Shown: positions 37,441-50,100 of the stretch, piece by piece | Numbering within the stretch: the first letter of the stretch is position 1 | Layout of the letters: each line of letters opens with the position of its first letter | Assembly: GCA_936440205.1 (NCBI GenBank) | Contig: OW387149.1 | Span: 7,460,114-7,524,113, forward strand | Length of the DNA stretch: 64,000 nt | Direction: 5' to 3' | Origin: Lepidonotus clava | Taxonomy: Eukaryota > Annelida > Polychaeta > Phyllodocida > Polynoidae | Notes under the pieces: model-generated | What the model saw: only the letters and a program-made list of their open reading frames with translations | Databases searched by the model: none | Told to the model about the DNA's origin: nothing | Translations under genes and position numbers: made by a program

Positions 37441-37810
37441 ACCGTAAAATCCCTCATTTAAGAGTTTTTCTTTGGACATATTTCCATCATATTTATTCAG
37501 AGGTCTCATTGTATTCAAGGTTGTGTAAACTCCTAATTCAATCCGCACCCTTAAAGTTGAGGCCTTATAGATCTTTTTCATTAGGTTGTGGCGGCCCCTG
37601 GTGAATCAAATAGAAACAGTGATTTAGGTCTCTTTCTATAGTTAACATATATGAAGTGAAGCTTATAGGCTAACTATAGGAAAAGACCTAAAGCACTGTT
37701 TCTATTTAATTCACCAGGGGCCGCCACAACCTAATGAAAAAGGTCTATTCGACCTAATTTCTGACTCTACCCCTTATTTAAGCGGCGGCTTGAATTAGGG
37801 GTTTTACGGT
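37441..37810. mobile_element. Foldback element with ACT target duplication
   Basis: Ends ACCGTAAAATCCCT and, in reverse complement, ACCGTAAAACCCCT, flanked by ACT on both sides (37,438-37,440 and 37,811-37,813). Its centre is a long palindrome, arms 37,573-37,646 and 37,670-37,745 at about 90% identity with a 23-bp loop. Each arm contains TCACCAGGGGCCGCC, a 13-of-15 match to the CTCF core, in opposite orientations (37,590-37,604 and 37,711-37,725). Confidence 0.8.
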
Positions 37811-40004
37811 ACTTCACTGGTTGCTGGTGGGAGGCAAACATAGGCCACAACTTTTGGCTGGTTCCCAGCATCACCTGCTCTCCCAGTGTGTAGGCTGGTA
37901 GGGGTAGGCGGGAACCAGCGATCACAAACTTTGCCCTGTGGTGACATATCAGCTTGCCGCCTACCTACCCTTTTGGACATATATACAACAGTTTGTTGGC
38001 ATTCCAACAATGCCTAGATCAAAGAGTGATGGACCTTTTGTCTGTTTTAACCATTGGACTGATTGTTAACTGTTTTCAATTGTACTATTTTGTTGCAACA
38101 AAGTATGTTTATTATCTGAATTGAAAGGATTAAAAAATATGAAATACAACAAAAAGATATTTTCTTCTTTATCATACTTATCAAAAAGAATATAAAGTTT
38201 ATTTCTTTGTATTGTAATACCATACTGCTGGTTACGTATTTAGAAGCTGCAACCTCTGGAGAATATTGTGATACATGGAAATGGTCAGATAGATTTATGT
38301 TGGATGAATCAAGATTTGGACCTATCCCGAAACACCTTGATGAATGAAAGTTGGTAGAACTGTAAAATTGTCAGGGCTTTTTAGAAGTTGCTTACACTTG
38401 CTATAGTGCAACCACTGCACTTTTTACAGTATCAAATCTTACTTGTTCTCGAAATAGGTAGGCTCACTTTCAGCAGTTTAAAAAAGGATAAGCCACCCTT
38501 ACCTGAGGTGTAAAAGTTTGAGATTTTACTAAGATAGAAATCTCACAGCCCAGCCCGCAGGTGTCAGTATGAGTTATTATGGCTGCTGTCTGATTTATAG
38601 GAGTGGTATTAGAGGGCAGTACCAGGTATCTGTACTAACCCCATCAGCAGGGTGCATATATATCTACCTAGATTAACCTCTGATGGGGTATAATAAACTG
38701 GTTTACCTGTGTGCATTCACAAGTAATATTTTAGAGGATAATGTTTACTGGGCATAGATTTGGGATCAGTACTTCCTGTATTTGATAGTAAGGTAACGTT
38801 GGCTCCTTACCAATATGAATGATAGGATTAATATGTTGTGGACGCAACATAAGTTCTAGTTAGGGGCTTTTCATTAATTACATACTTATAAAGAGGGGTT
38901 TGGGGTCAAAGACTACAGTACATTTCTGGTGTGTATTACATGCTAAAGGGAGTGGATCTAGAAATCATGCTAAAATGAGTATGCAATTAATGGACGGCCT
39001 GTTATCCGAAACATAACATATGATATTCTAAGTCTACCTACAATATTCTTTGATATTATGTTCATCTCATATACTTGGTTAGTTTATAAAGCATTATCAG
39101 TGCAAGTAACATGTATGCCATCCATATAATCATACATGCACATATCCTGCCCATCAGATGCGAAGGGTCGTGCATAATATAGAATAATGACAAACATTAG
39201 GAGCAGCTTTGGAGGAAGTGCCTGTCACTGAATCCCCTCTAAAACTTGGCCCCCAGCTAGGGTTGTCAGAATGCAGGTAAAAATGACCAGGTAGATAGCA
39301 GCTGGTGGTGGTTGTGGGGTGTGTAGGAGGGCTGAGGGGTCAGATGGCTGAGGGGGGTAAGTAAGCCTCTGTTAGGAGGAGGTTAGGGAATGGCTAGCAT
39401 CTGCCTTCACGAGGTAAGCCTGGTCTGGGATCTCTACTTGGCACATGGTAAACCCTTAAACTGCACCAACATTGAATTGTTACTATCCCTAGGTAGGTTT
39501 CGGTTATCTTAATTCATAGGTATATTTTTCAGTATATAAGATCTATATGCAAACATCTCAACTGTATTTTATGGCTCTCAAAATACTTATTGTTAATTAT
39601 GATCAATAATGTATTAAAGAAATTATAGCTTCAAATCTGTGAGAAGTAGTTTTAATGGGGGCTCAGAGCAAATTATTTGGAAATATAATTTGATTGGGAA
39701 TTTTGAGCTGGAAGCATATCAAGCTTGCTTAAATGTGGAAGAGACAACAAGGAAGGTTGAAAGAAAAAGTTTACAGAAAGATACCTTGTTAGTCTCATTA
39801 GTGAAGTGTTGCTGTATCAGTTTGTAGCTTGCTCAGGGGGCAGGAGATACCTCTGTTACGTGTTATTTACAAACATTGACTTCCCCCAACCCTAACTTTA
39901 CCCAGCTCCCACACACCTCACTACCCTAGTGCTCCACCACACCACAACCACAGCCAGTGGACTTGAGACTTGCTCAGTCAGCAACTTTCTCTGCCCCACT
40001 TCTG
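37811..40004. other. Gene-free stretch
   Basis: AT-rich DNA with a moderately C-rich patch at 39,890-40,150. No exon of the tensin C2 domain could be found here although it would be expected 5' of 40,993. Confidence 0.5.
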
Positions 40005-40018
40005 GTTTCCATGGTAAC
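40005..40018 (+). promoter_or_regulatory. RFX X-box motif
   Basis: GTTTCCATGGTAAC is an almost palindromic X-box (RYYNYY-AT-RRNRAC, full match), 975 bp before the first visible tensin exon and within a C-rich patch. Confidence 0.45.
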
Positions 40019-40743
40019 AGGGGTAGTGTTAACTGGTAGGGTCTTCCTGGTGAGGGGTTCACCATCCTAGAAGCATCCTAGAACTATCCTAGAAACACCA
40101 GAAACATCCCCTGGGGAGTTCCCTACTCCGTGTTTACCTCACTTTTGGGATGTTATTTATGCTTACTCGCACTTTTTACCTCAGTCTCAGAAAATATATC
40201 TTGGTCACCATTTTAGATACAGTGTATCATGTTTTGTTTTCATATGTACTTTCTAGTATAAATATATAGTATGTGAAACTGCAGACTTATGTGGAACCTA
40301 TGTCTGTAGACCATTTATATGTATGAGTCATCGTGGCAAAGTAATCTTGTGCTACATACGTTTAGCTCTCCCATTATTTATGGTGAGGTACCTTTTTTTC
40401 GTACAATCTGGCAACTATCAAAATGAAATAAGTAGCATTGCCACTGACCATGGAGAGTAAAAATCTCCATGCACTAATCAAACGTCCTAGGATATTCATC
40501 AAAACTGCCTTTTTAGATTTGTGTTCAGTTGTTAATATTCTAGTCCAACGGGATAGGTCTATGTGGTTTTCATAGATAATAGATAATTATACTGTATTTA
40601 TTGTGTACTTTACATAAGGCCACATTCCAAATTGCGTTGGGTGTCAATTGCGTTGTTCTAATTAGCAAATCCAATGAGTTTACGTGTCAGATTCCAACAA
40701 GTTGGTTGCTGCAAACGCAAGCTCAAATTTAGAAAATATAGGA

Positions 40744-40827
40744 AATTGTTTGCCTTCTTTGATGTCAAGACAAGTGACGTCAAACAAGGCAAGCAATTGT
40801 CTATATTCCAATTTGCCTTGTTTGACA
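40744..40827. repeat. Three-armed inverted repeat
   Basis: The unit TTGCCTTGTTTGACGTCA occurs as arm 1 (about 40,744-40,768), inverted as arm 2 (40,775-40,799) and again in arm-1 orientation (40,810-40,827). Arm 2 can therefore pair with either neighbour. This also creates similar frames on both strands, which are not genes. Confidence 0.7.
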
Positions 40828-40992
40828 TTCCTTGCATTGATGTTATACTCTGCAAGAAGACAATGCAGCGCTAGTAAAACGCCACACAACAGTATATGGG
40901 ATTCAGTGTATTTCAGATAATTTAACATTGCTATCATGACCAACTCTCATGGATCCTGGTTTACTAATGATTCTGTTTGTTGTTTTTTCCAG

Positions 40993-41106
40993 CCTACGAG
41001 GCGGCGAGTGACCCGGCCCTGCTGGTTGACAACACCCAGGACTCACTGGTCAGATGGGACTCATACGAGAACTTTAACACAGGCGATGACCACCTAGATC
41101 ACGCAG
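40993..41106 (+). CDS. Tensin exon: end of C2 region, RWDSYENFN
   Basis: Acceptor TTTTTTCCAG|CC and donor GCAG|GTAGGT; phase 1 at both ends (114 bp). It encodes YEAASDPALLVDNTQDSL followed by VRWDSYENFNTGDDHLDHA. RWDSYENFN is the most diagnostic tensin string in the window. The exon that should precede it (C2 strands, VEFVF...) was not found upstream. A second in-frame YENFNMGDDH copy starts just behind the donor. Confidence 0.9.
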
Positions 41107-44100
41107 GTAGGTTACAGTACGAGAACTTTAACATGGGCGATGACCACTTTCACCCTCTTACCAAAAACGGACATGATCATGTATTTGACTGATGGCATGT
41201 ACGTTTGTATGAGGTTTTAAGTCAATAGAAATAATCGTACATAACAATAGCCTCCTTATGTTGGTCCCCCATTAAATTGAAATACACAGTCAGTTTATAC
41301 CATGACAGTTCAATGTCAAGTTAGTCCATGGATGACTTTCAATGCTATTTTAATTCTTTATGAATAGGGTGGGAATCCTAATCCCGGCCTTTCCTCCGTA
41401 ACTTGCTGCATAAGTTTTATGGATGTAACCGAGTGATATTGTTCATTAATGAAAAGGGGTTTAGAGCCAACTGGATTAACCAAGGGATGTGAAAGCTTTT
41501 AAAAATTCTTCTTGATAAAGCTGTTAAGAAAGTAAAACTACCATCTAATAGCCTAAGTATTACATAGGCATTATTATCTAAACCAATTCTTGTGCTATGT
41601 TGTAAAATAGCTCAAGTCTTTTTTTCCCCTTGGGCCTCACTGGGATCAATGATTAAAAACATATTACTTAACTGATAACTTATAGCTAAATGCCTATTTT
41701 AAAATGTTTCATTTCATAGAAAACGGAGAAGACAGTGGCATAGGAGAGGGCCATGTTCGTGTGATGCACGTTCAGCACTCGGAGGGTCCAGTCGACGGCA
41801 ACCTGTACGCACGAGTCAGCAAACCCGCTTCAACGAGAACCACATCTAGTTCTGACTCGCACCACCAGGAGCAGCACCAACAACACCACCACGTGACGAG
41901 CAGTAGTTCGCAGTTCCACCACCAGGAGGCCGCCTCTCACCACCAGGACCGCCACCAGAGGCCGCTGGCGAATGGGGGCAACGTAGTTCCTGCCGACATC
42001 AGTTTTGACTCGGGAATATCGCAGACCTCAGGTAAGCATTTAAGAACACCACAACTATTTTCTGTAAAGCCATTCCTTAATACACAACTAGGCCTAATGT
42101 GTATGTTTCTAACAATGTAAAGGTCTTACAAGATATTAAGTGTAAACTGAAACTTCTTTAGAGTTCTTCTGAGTTGCCTCTGCCTCTCCTAAAATGTACC
42201 ATCGTTAAGTTAAATGTCTGGGTATAACAGGTACAGATTGTGATATCCCATCACAATGATAAAAAGCCAAGCCAGTACTATATCGAAATAACGAAATGTA
42301 TTAAGTCAGATCCATATAATATGATACTTCTTAAACTTAGACCCACCAATAACATTTCTTACTTTTTTCGAAGTTTCTTTCACTTTCTCGGATATAACTA
42401 GACCTTGAATTACAACTGAAATTAGCAGAGGAAAATCATTTTTACCTGAAGAAATATTTAAAGGAACATTTTAATGGCAATGACATTGCTTTGATATAAG
42501 GATATCCAAATGTACGCATAATTGATTAGAAGGGTTTATAAAGCTATTAAAGTATCTGTATTGTATTCTTAGATTGCTGCTTAGGCCGGCTAGCTTATCC
42601 AGTTTCTAAACCCCACAAACAAAAAACAGGGTCATTGACATTCATACTGACCAATTGTTTCTGTGTCCCCTCAGCAGCCAACCAAATGGCGACCCAACAG
42701 ATAGTGACCCATGGGGGCGCGCAGACTGCGCTGACCCCGATGCAGCAGCGCAGTATGATGGACGAGCAGTCTCAGCTGGACGAGATCCTCAATGAGCTGC
42801 TCAGCGAGCAGATGTTCCAGCCCGACTCCAACGCCCGAGTCACCGGCAGCGTGAGTCCCAACTACGGTAGTATCACGCGACAAGCGGGCAACTCTCGTAC
42901 CGTCCTCTCCTGGGACTCTATGAACCAGGGGCCGACCAAGAAGGCTGTTGTGACCAAAGAAATCAAATCGGTGACACCGAATACGAGAACGGAAAGCGTG
43001 ACAATGAGCAAGAAGGAGTTTAGCGGTCCACGTTTTTCTCCGTCCCCGACTCGTAAGCAGATTGGAGGAGGCGGAACGAGTTACGGTGGTACGTCGAGTT
43101 CGTCGAATACAATGCGCACGGAAAACTACACCGAAACCGTTCGGGATCACATGGGAAGCCCTATTGGGAGTCCCAACCCCCCGACCCGACTCCACAGCGT
43201 GCCCTACAAAGTGGACTATGATAACCGATCAATGGATTCTTACCGCAGCCTTGATTATTCGTCTGACTCGGAACTGCCTGGGTCCTGGCTTCACCAGCAG
43301 CAGATGAAACTCCGACAGAAGCGGGAGGGAAGGGACACAGTGGCCCACCACCGCAGCGAACGGGAGAAACAGCTAGTGATGGAGCTTAAGAACGCCCAGT
43401 CAAGCATTAAGAAGAAGAGGGCCCAGAGTGATGCAGATGAACAGGCGATTATCGACCAGATTATCCGTAGCGAGCAGGACGTGTTCGCCCAGAACGGCAC
43501 CTACAGAAGCCCTTCGCCCGAGAAGCCCTACGAAAAGCCCTTCCAGAAGCCCACAAGCCCTCAGCCCATCCGCCGCACCTACTCCACCGATAGCGCCCAA
43601 AACAAATCGGAGAAGAGCTACTTCGTGTCCGGCCTGGAGCGGCCTCCCTTCACCACGGCTCAGACTAAGTACACGTTCAGCGTGAGTCCGCCCAAGTACA
43701 GCAACGGGATCAGTGGGAAGCCGCCCCCCTCCCCCGGCCCCCTCAGGGCCTCGGCCCCCAGCTCGCCCCTCGTGCCCGTGCGCAGCTCGTCCAAGGACGC
43801 CATGGTGAGGTCCCGGTCAGTGACCAAGGAGTGGTCCAGCTCTACCCGCACCGTCTCCAGGGAGCGGGAGAAGAAGAAAACCCCGCCCGTGTCCCCACAA
43901 CGTGAGTTTTTGATTTTTTGTATTTTTTTAAAATTCGTTTTATTGTATTTTTTGTCATAGGGAGTTTCAGAAACCAAAACCAACGTGAACGCAATTTATC
44001 GTGTTATTTATCTCAACTAATTTGACCAAGTGTTTCAAAAATATTCCATAATGAATATGAAACTGTCCACATAACATGCATAAGCACCTCAAAAGCTGTC

Positions 44101-47100
44101 TCAAAATTACAAAGTAGAGGTATTTCAACCTATGGGGATGCGTTTTGGTTTCTGGAATACCTTACTGAGAGGAAGTACCCTTCTGGGCCGCTGGATACCA
44201 GCCAAGTGTTATTTATGTATCATGCTGGGAACTTTCTTTATCACTGGTTCCTCGCATGGTACAATGATTTATTTGTGGTACCCAGTGGCCCAGTAAGGTA
44301 ATTCTCTTCATCATTCTCCCCACCACGGATAGTTCATTTCCTGTATTATACATTGTATTTAATCTGGTTCGAAAATTTGCTCATTACAGATGGATATAAT
44401 ATTATTATGGACGGTATTTGGATATTTTCTATGGGTGTATTTTTAGACAAAAATAACCTGCAGGTGCTTAGATACTAAACATCAGTTATCCGTGGTATGG
44501 AGAAATGCGTCTTACCCCCACCCTTACGCCTACGCTCAGTGCCCGCTTTTAATGCAAATAAGTAATTTGATGGACCTTCTTATAAAGTAGGGTTAATGAA
44601 CAAATTACTTTAAAAATTCTATGAATTATGAAGAATCATTTAATTGTTATATGATATGAAATAAGAGTAAAATATATTGTATAATTGATATATTCTCATA
44701 TTTTATATAATTATCCAGCTTTTAATGCGCGCTTTTGCAATTTGAGTTTTTTCACATTAAACTGCTTCACCGCATGTATCCTCAGCGAATCAGCCGAATG
44801 TGTCTGAACAAAATAGACACTCGGCAAAAATAATCCTGAGGATAAATCCACTGCTCCATGGAAATTCATCTGCGTGAAGCAAAATTCAGCTTTACAATAA
44901 TTAAAGAATAAAGCATAATACTGCGTATTAAGGATTAAAAATAAAGCATAATTCGGCTTATTAAGGATTAAAGCCAAGCTAAGGAGATTTAGCTATCATA
45001 ATATAAAGTAGAGAAGGTCCAAAAGGGCATCTGTGTGTGTTCGATTGTTCCCCCGTGTAGCGCGCCTTGACGACCTCCAGCGGTCCATCCAGGCTGCAAT
45101 GACCTCTACTGCAGCCACTCGGCGTTTTAACTCAGGGTACGAGTCGAACGACACGAGTTTCTCCATGGACCAGGTGGACTTGGCCCCGGAGGAGGAGGTG
45201 GAGGTGGAGGTCATCTCCCTCCAGCCCATAGGGCCCGGGCTGCAGACCCTGGAGCCGGACAAACCCGAGGGCGGCCGCACCACCCCGGCCTTCCCCGTGC
45301 AAGGTAGGCTTTTAATGTTTATATGATTATGTGATATGGGAAAGTGTGGTTGTTACAGCTTGTAATGATGCTGGTTTGGAGACTTGAATCAGTGGCAGAT
45401 CCAGGGGGGACAAAATATTGGCATCTTGAAATTAGAAGACCTGTGTAAATTTGGTGTTTTTATTTTTCATTTTTATAAGGGGATTCAGGGTTTGCCCCCC
45501 CCCCCCCCCCTACAGCACTGACTCTGGATCCGCCCCTGTGAATGGGATAGTTTGACCAATGTTGGTAGCTATGATGCCCAAGCACGACTTTGAGTCGAAA
45601 AAGATTTAAGATTTAAAGAAAAAATGATTTTCCCAATTTAAAAAAACAAAAATCAAGAGAAAAGTTTTCAGATTTGTGTCCGATTTCAAAAGTCTTCCTC
45701 ATTTATACTACTAATAGGGGTATATGAAATTAATGTTATGTCGCATTATTACTGGATGGGAAAGAGGATAATTCTCTTTGCCATTTAAATTGTTCACAGT
45801 CTTTAACTATTTCACGCACGTAATCACAGTTACATGGTACTGATAAGCTTTACGAATTATTGGAAAACTAAGCATTGACATTGATATTGAAATGAAGGTA
45901 ATGTAATCAAAGGCTTGGGCACCTTGGCTATCATCTCTGGTAAAACTGCCGCCTGTTTTGCGATCCTTCAGACTCATTGTTTTATGAGAACTACCATACT
46001 TAATTAAAAGTAGTTTCAACAATTCATGATACTACAGAATGAGTTATTTCGAGTGTGATGATTCAAATTATTATGACACTTTTATCATTGGCAAATACCA
46101 TAATACGCTTGGATTAATGTTCACTTTTATTGTAATGAACGAACACAAATGCTATATTCAAGATATTGCGCACAATTGCACCTATATTCTGTCTTTTTCT
46201 ACTAACCTTACCACTAAGATCGATGTCAGACTAACCTATATTCTTGTATGCAAAGGTTACATGATAAAAGGTAGAGGGAACGTTTTCTCTTATCACCTAT
46301 AGGCACTTCTTGTTGTTTAATCTTTGTAATCCGTTGACTGGTTGGTAATTGGTTTCATATAGTGGTTCTATTGGGTTTCTACAGTATCATGTCTTGCGTA
46401 TACCGAATTTCTTTCAGAACTATTTTTCATATTCATGTCCTTATAACAGAGAATGGCTACAAAATAAGAATCAATAATCGCAAAAGAAAAGTTTTTCAAA
46501 ATCCCTTTGTTTCAAGATTGTAGAAAAAATTGAATGTTTAGGCTAACTGTAGAATGTTTTTAAAACGTTCAAGATTTGACTAATTGGACACATCTTAGCC
46601 TAGATACGTTGCTACAGTCTAGTTTGGCCACATTAATGTTGAAGCACTTAGAGATTTGTTATGTATTGTTATATTTTGTAAACAAATAACATTGTAATAC
46701 CAGCACAACTACACCACGTCGTTTATTAACGTTTGAAATTAATGAGTAGATGCAAGTTATTATAAATTATAGAAATAAGAAATTTCATAAGTTAACATAC
46801 AGAAGGTTAAGCTTATTATGTAGCCCTAACATGCACCGTGGGGAGGGGGGGATCAAATTGATGGGGATGTGCAGAGACAATATCCTGTGTTTAAAAGATA
46901 ACATTCTCAGTTAAATTTCAGTGAAAATTGCCAAAATCTGACCATTCCATTTCAAATCTCCCTGCATTGCCTGTCATAAAACGTTGAAATTCAAAAAAGT
47001 AATATCAGAAATTGTTCTCAAATGCACATCCATGAAATGGATTTTTATCTTTTATTTTTTTTTTTGATAAAATTATTTTACATTCTTAATTTAAATTCAC

Positions 47101-50100
47101 TCATAATGAATGTCATTCCACTAGAGGGAAAATCAGACCATCGCAATTCTTTTCATAAACTTTGAATTTCAAAGAAAGAACTTCTTCAATGGTTTTTAAA
47201 TGCACATCCCTAAAATGGACTTTTCCATTTTTCACAAAAGTACCCCCTCACCCTGGGTGCAGCACTGTGCCTCTGTTCCTGGTTTCTGTATGCATTGTTC
47301 TTTATGTTCTGTTCATTCAGTTGTTGTGACTCCGCCCTTCCCTGTGTCTCCACGGTCACCATATTTCAACCAAGGTACGCATGTGATCGGATTGGCTGCT
47401 TGGCCTGTCAATCAAAAGTGGGTGTGGTTAGATTGACAGCCAATCAGGAATGATAAGCCCCGCCCCCTCCCCATCCCCCAACTGGCTTCTGGACAATCTA
47501 GACCTGACAAAAAACTTCAGATAAAATTGAAATGTTTCACGGAATTATGACTTTTCAAAATATATTTGACAAATTGTGTTAGTTATTTTTCTGTAAGACC
47601 TATTTTCTTAAGAATGATTTTGGTTCAGAACTAATATCATTTCATCACTCTATATAGTGCATCTTTTCAGTACATGTAATTTCTAATAAAAAATATGCAT
47701 GTTTGAGAACTATACTTCAATAACATAGGAGTGTTGCTGGCATTGAACCATCTTAGTGGCAAACATTAAAGAAAAGTCAGCCATTATAAGGTGGTCCAAT
47801 AGCCAAGTAATTGCAGCCTTATCCCACAAAATACAATACAATATCTAAACATATATGCCTGCTACTCATTCTGCACTCAACTAGTTATGAGTATTGCTAA
47901 ATTGAGTAAAGTTATTGCGGTTGTAAACGAATCAAATATGTTATAACCGAACAGACAATCATAACTGACCTCATGAAAAAAAAAATCGGAAACAAACTCA
48001 GATAAATGTTATGAAGAAGTTAAGGCATACTTCACAAGTTCATTATCTTAACGTTGTGTTGAACGACCAATTATTTATTTCTTCTGAGTATAGCATAACG
48101 ATAAATATGCCAAAAACATGTATTGTGCTGAGTGGGATATCAATTTTAATGACCATTTGCATGGAACTTTTGTCAAAGTAAAGAATTTATATACATATAG
48201 GAAATGTAGTTTGCATAGTTATTTTTTGCAAGGGAATAGAAAAAGGCTGAGGATTTCCCATGCAATCTTGATACATTAAGAGTGTTTCATAAATAGATTA
48301 ACAAATAGTATCACCTAGAAGCTTTCATTAGATTACCTATTAACACATGCTTCTCACTAACTTATACATGGCATCTAGTGCATTGTTCAGGTTTCATGTT
48401 CGCATGTAGATGAGATAACAATCCCTATAATGCTATAATGAAGAACGCGCAAGATTATTAGAATTTGGTTTCATAACAATTTTACGAACAAATTACATAC
48501 ACTGTATGATATTGCTTAAAGCACATGGATTATTTCTGCAGTGCTGGTTATAATCAACAGTTGAATTTGACATTTAGAAATAAAATCAACGGATTTACAT
48601 CACAAGATGTATGTATTTCTTCCAATATTAGATGAGTTTTCTTCAATTCCTTTTAACAAGCAAAAAACAATTTTTCTCATGAAGAAAAAGAGGGGTATGC
48701 GTTCTACATTATAGCAATTTGGGGTTGGTGTTTGCTGGAAGGTGATGGTCTCACGTGTGTGGTTAATTTGCATGCAGGAGCCACGCCCTCTCCGCGTGGC
48801 CCCGCCCCCCAGGACCCAAGCCACGCCCCCTCTGCCTCTGACTCCGCCTCCTTACGTCAATCATGGCGGGACTCGGACCCCTCCTACAGCTCCATCCCCG
48901 ATGACTATGGGCTGGGCAGTCTAGAGGATCTACTAAACTATACTAACACCACACAAGGTTAGCTGCTGCCCTAGGCTCCACCCCCAGGGCTTAGCTCACC
49001 TGCCACAACTTACAACATTTGTATTTTTGACATAGAAAATGTAATGTGAATTTGAAAAGAAAAGTACATGTTTTTGGAAGCACACTGAAAATGTAGTATT
49101 GGAGTATCTGTACTTAATCAAGGGTTTTACAGCACACTTCAACACAATATCCAAAGAAATGAAAAATGTAGATTTCCTAATTGCTTGGTATAAATTTTGC
49201 AAGTAATCTCTATCAATGAACAATATAGCAATGAGCAGTAATGCATGAACAACAGCTACCTTAATACATTCTACTTTATCTACTGGGATTGATTCTTGCT
49301 TCATTGGGTGCCATTGCTTTGTGAATACCAGATGAATGATGTTTCCAAGTCCTAAAACAGGACTAACTACAACATGTTTTCTGTGCTAGCATGAAGCATG
49401 AATCAAGCCTTCATACAGTCTCCATTCACTAAAGTATCAATTGATTGGGGTCCTATCTGGTAAATGTCTAAAGACCCCAATTTCAGTCAATTCAACAGAA
49501 ACTTTCATTGGTCTTAACAATCAAGCAAACTATTTCTGCTATGCAAAACGGTTCAATGAGATAATGAACTTCTCTTGTGTCATACTATTTTCTTAGTGAA
49601 AGGAGATCTGTATATTTGTTATAAACATTATTGGGTGCACCTCCTTCAGCATGTAGCTGATATTGCTGGCATCTCCTTCAAGAATGTAAGACAATAGTGA
49701 TTCTATTCCTGGTGAAATTCCACTTTGAACAAGACCATTGGTATCTTAGAATTGTTCTAAGAAAAGTTATCCATGAATAGATAAAGGACTCCTGGCATGA
49801 ACCAGCCAAGATTTCCTTGAAGAACTAGACTCTTATTTATCTTTATTTTAAAAAAAGATATGTTATTCTTGTATTTAGAAAAACGGTTTTCCTCAATTCT
49901 TGGTGGACAGACAAAAAATCATTTATCAATCTTATCTTCTTGAAGAAGCAGAGAACAGCATGTCTGATGATGAATATATATTTCTGATGAGCAAAGCAGT
50001 CACTTGTGTCTTCAACCTTAACATGTTTGATCTTTATTCTTCGCCCCGCTCCAGCAGCTGCGCCCGGTCCGTCGCCCGTGATCAGCCCGATGCAGCAGAC

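Noticed and set aside
42671-43685. Several long frames on both strands within the 1,227-bp tensin exon
   Set aside because: Shadows of the true frame; only one frame has matching phases with neighbouring exons and tensin-like content.
47390-48850. CCACGCCCC/CCCCGCCCC strings as a promoter
   Set aside because: They overlap or adjoin tensin coding exons and similar strings recur in the window; without TATA or initiator support I did not call a promoter.
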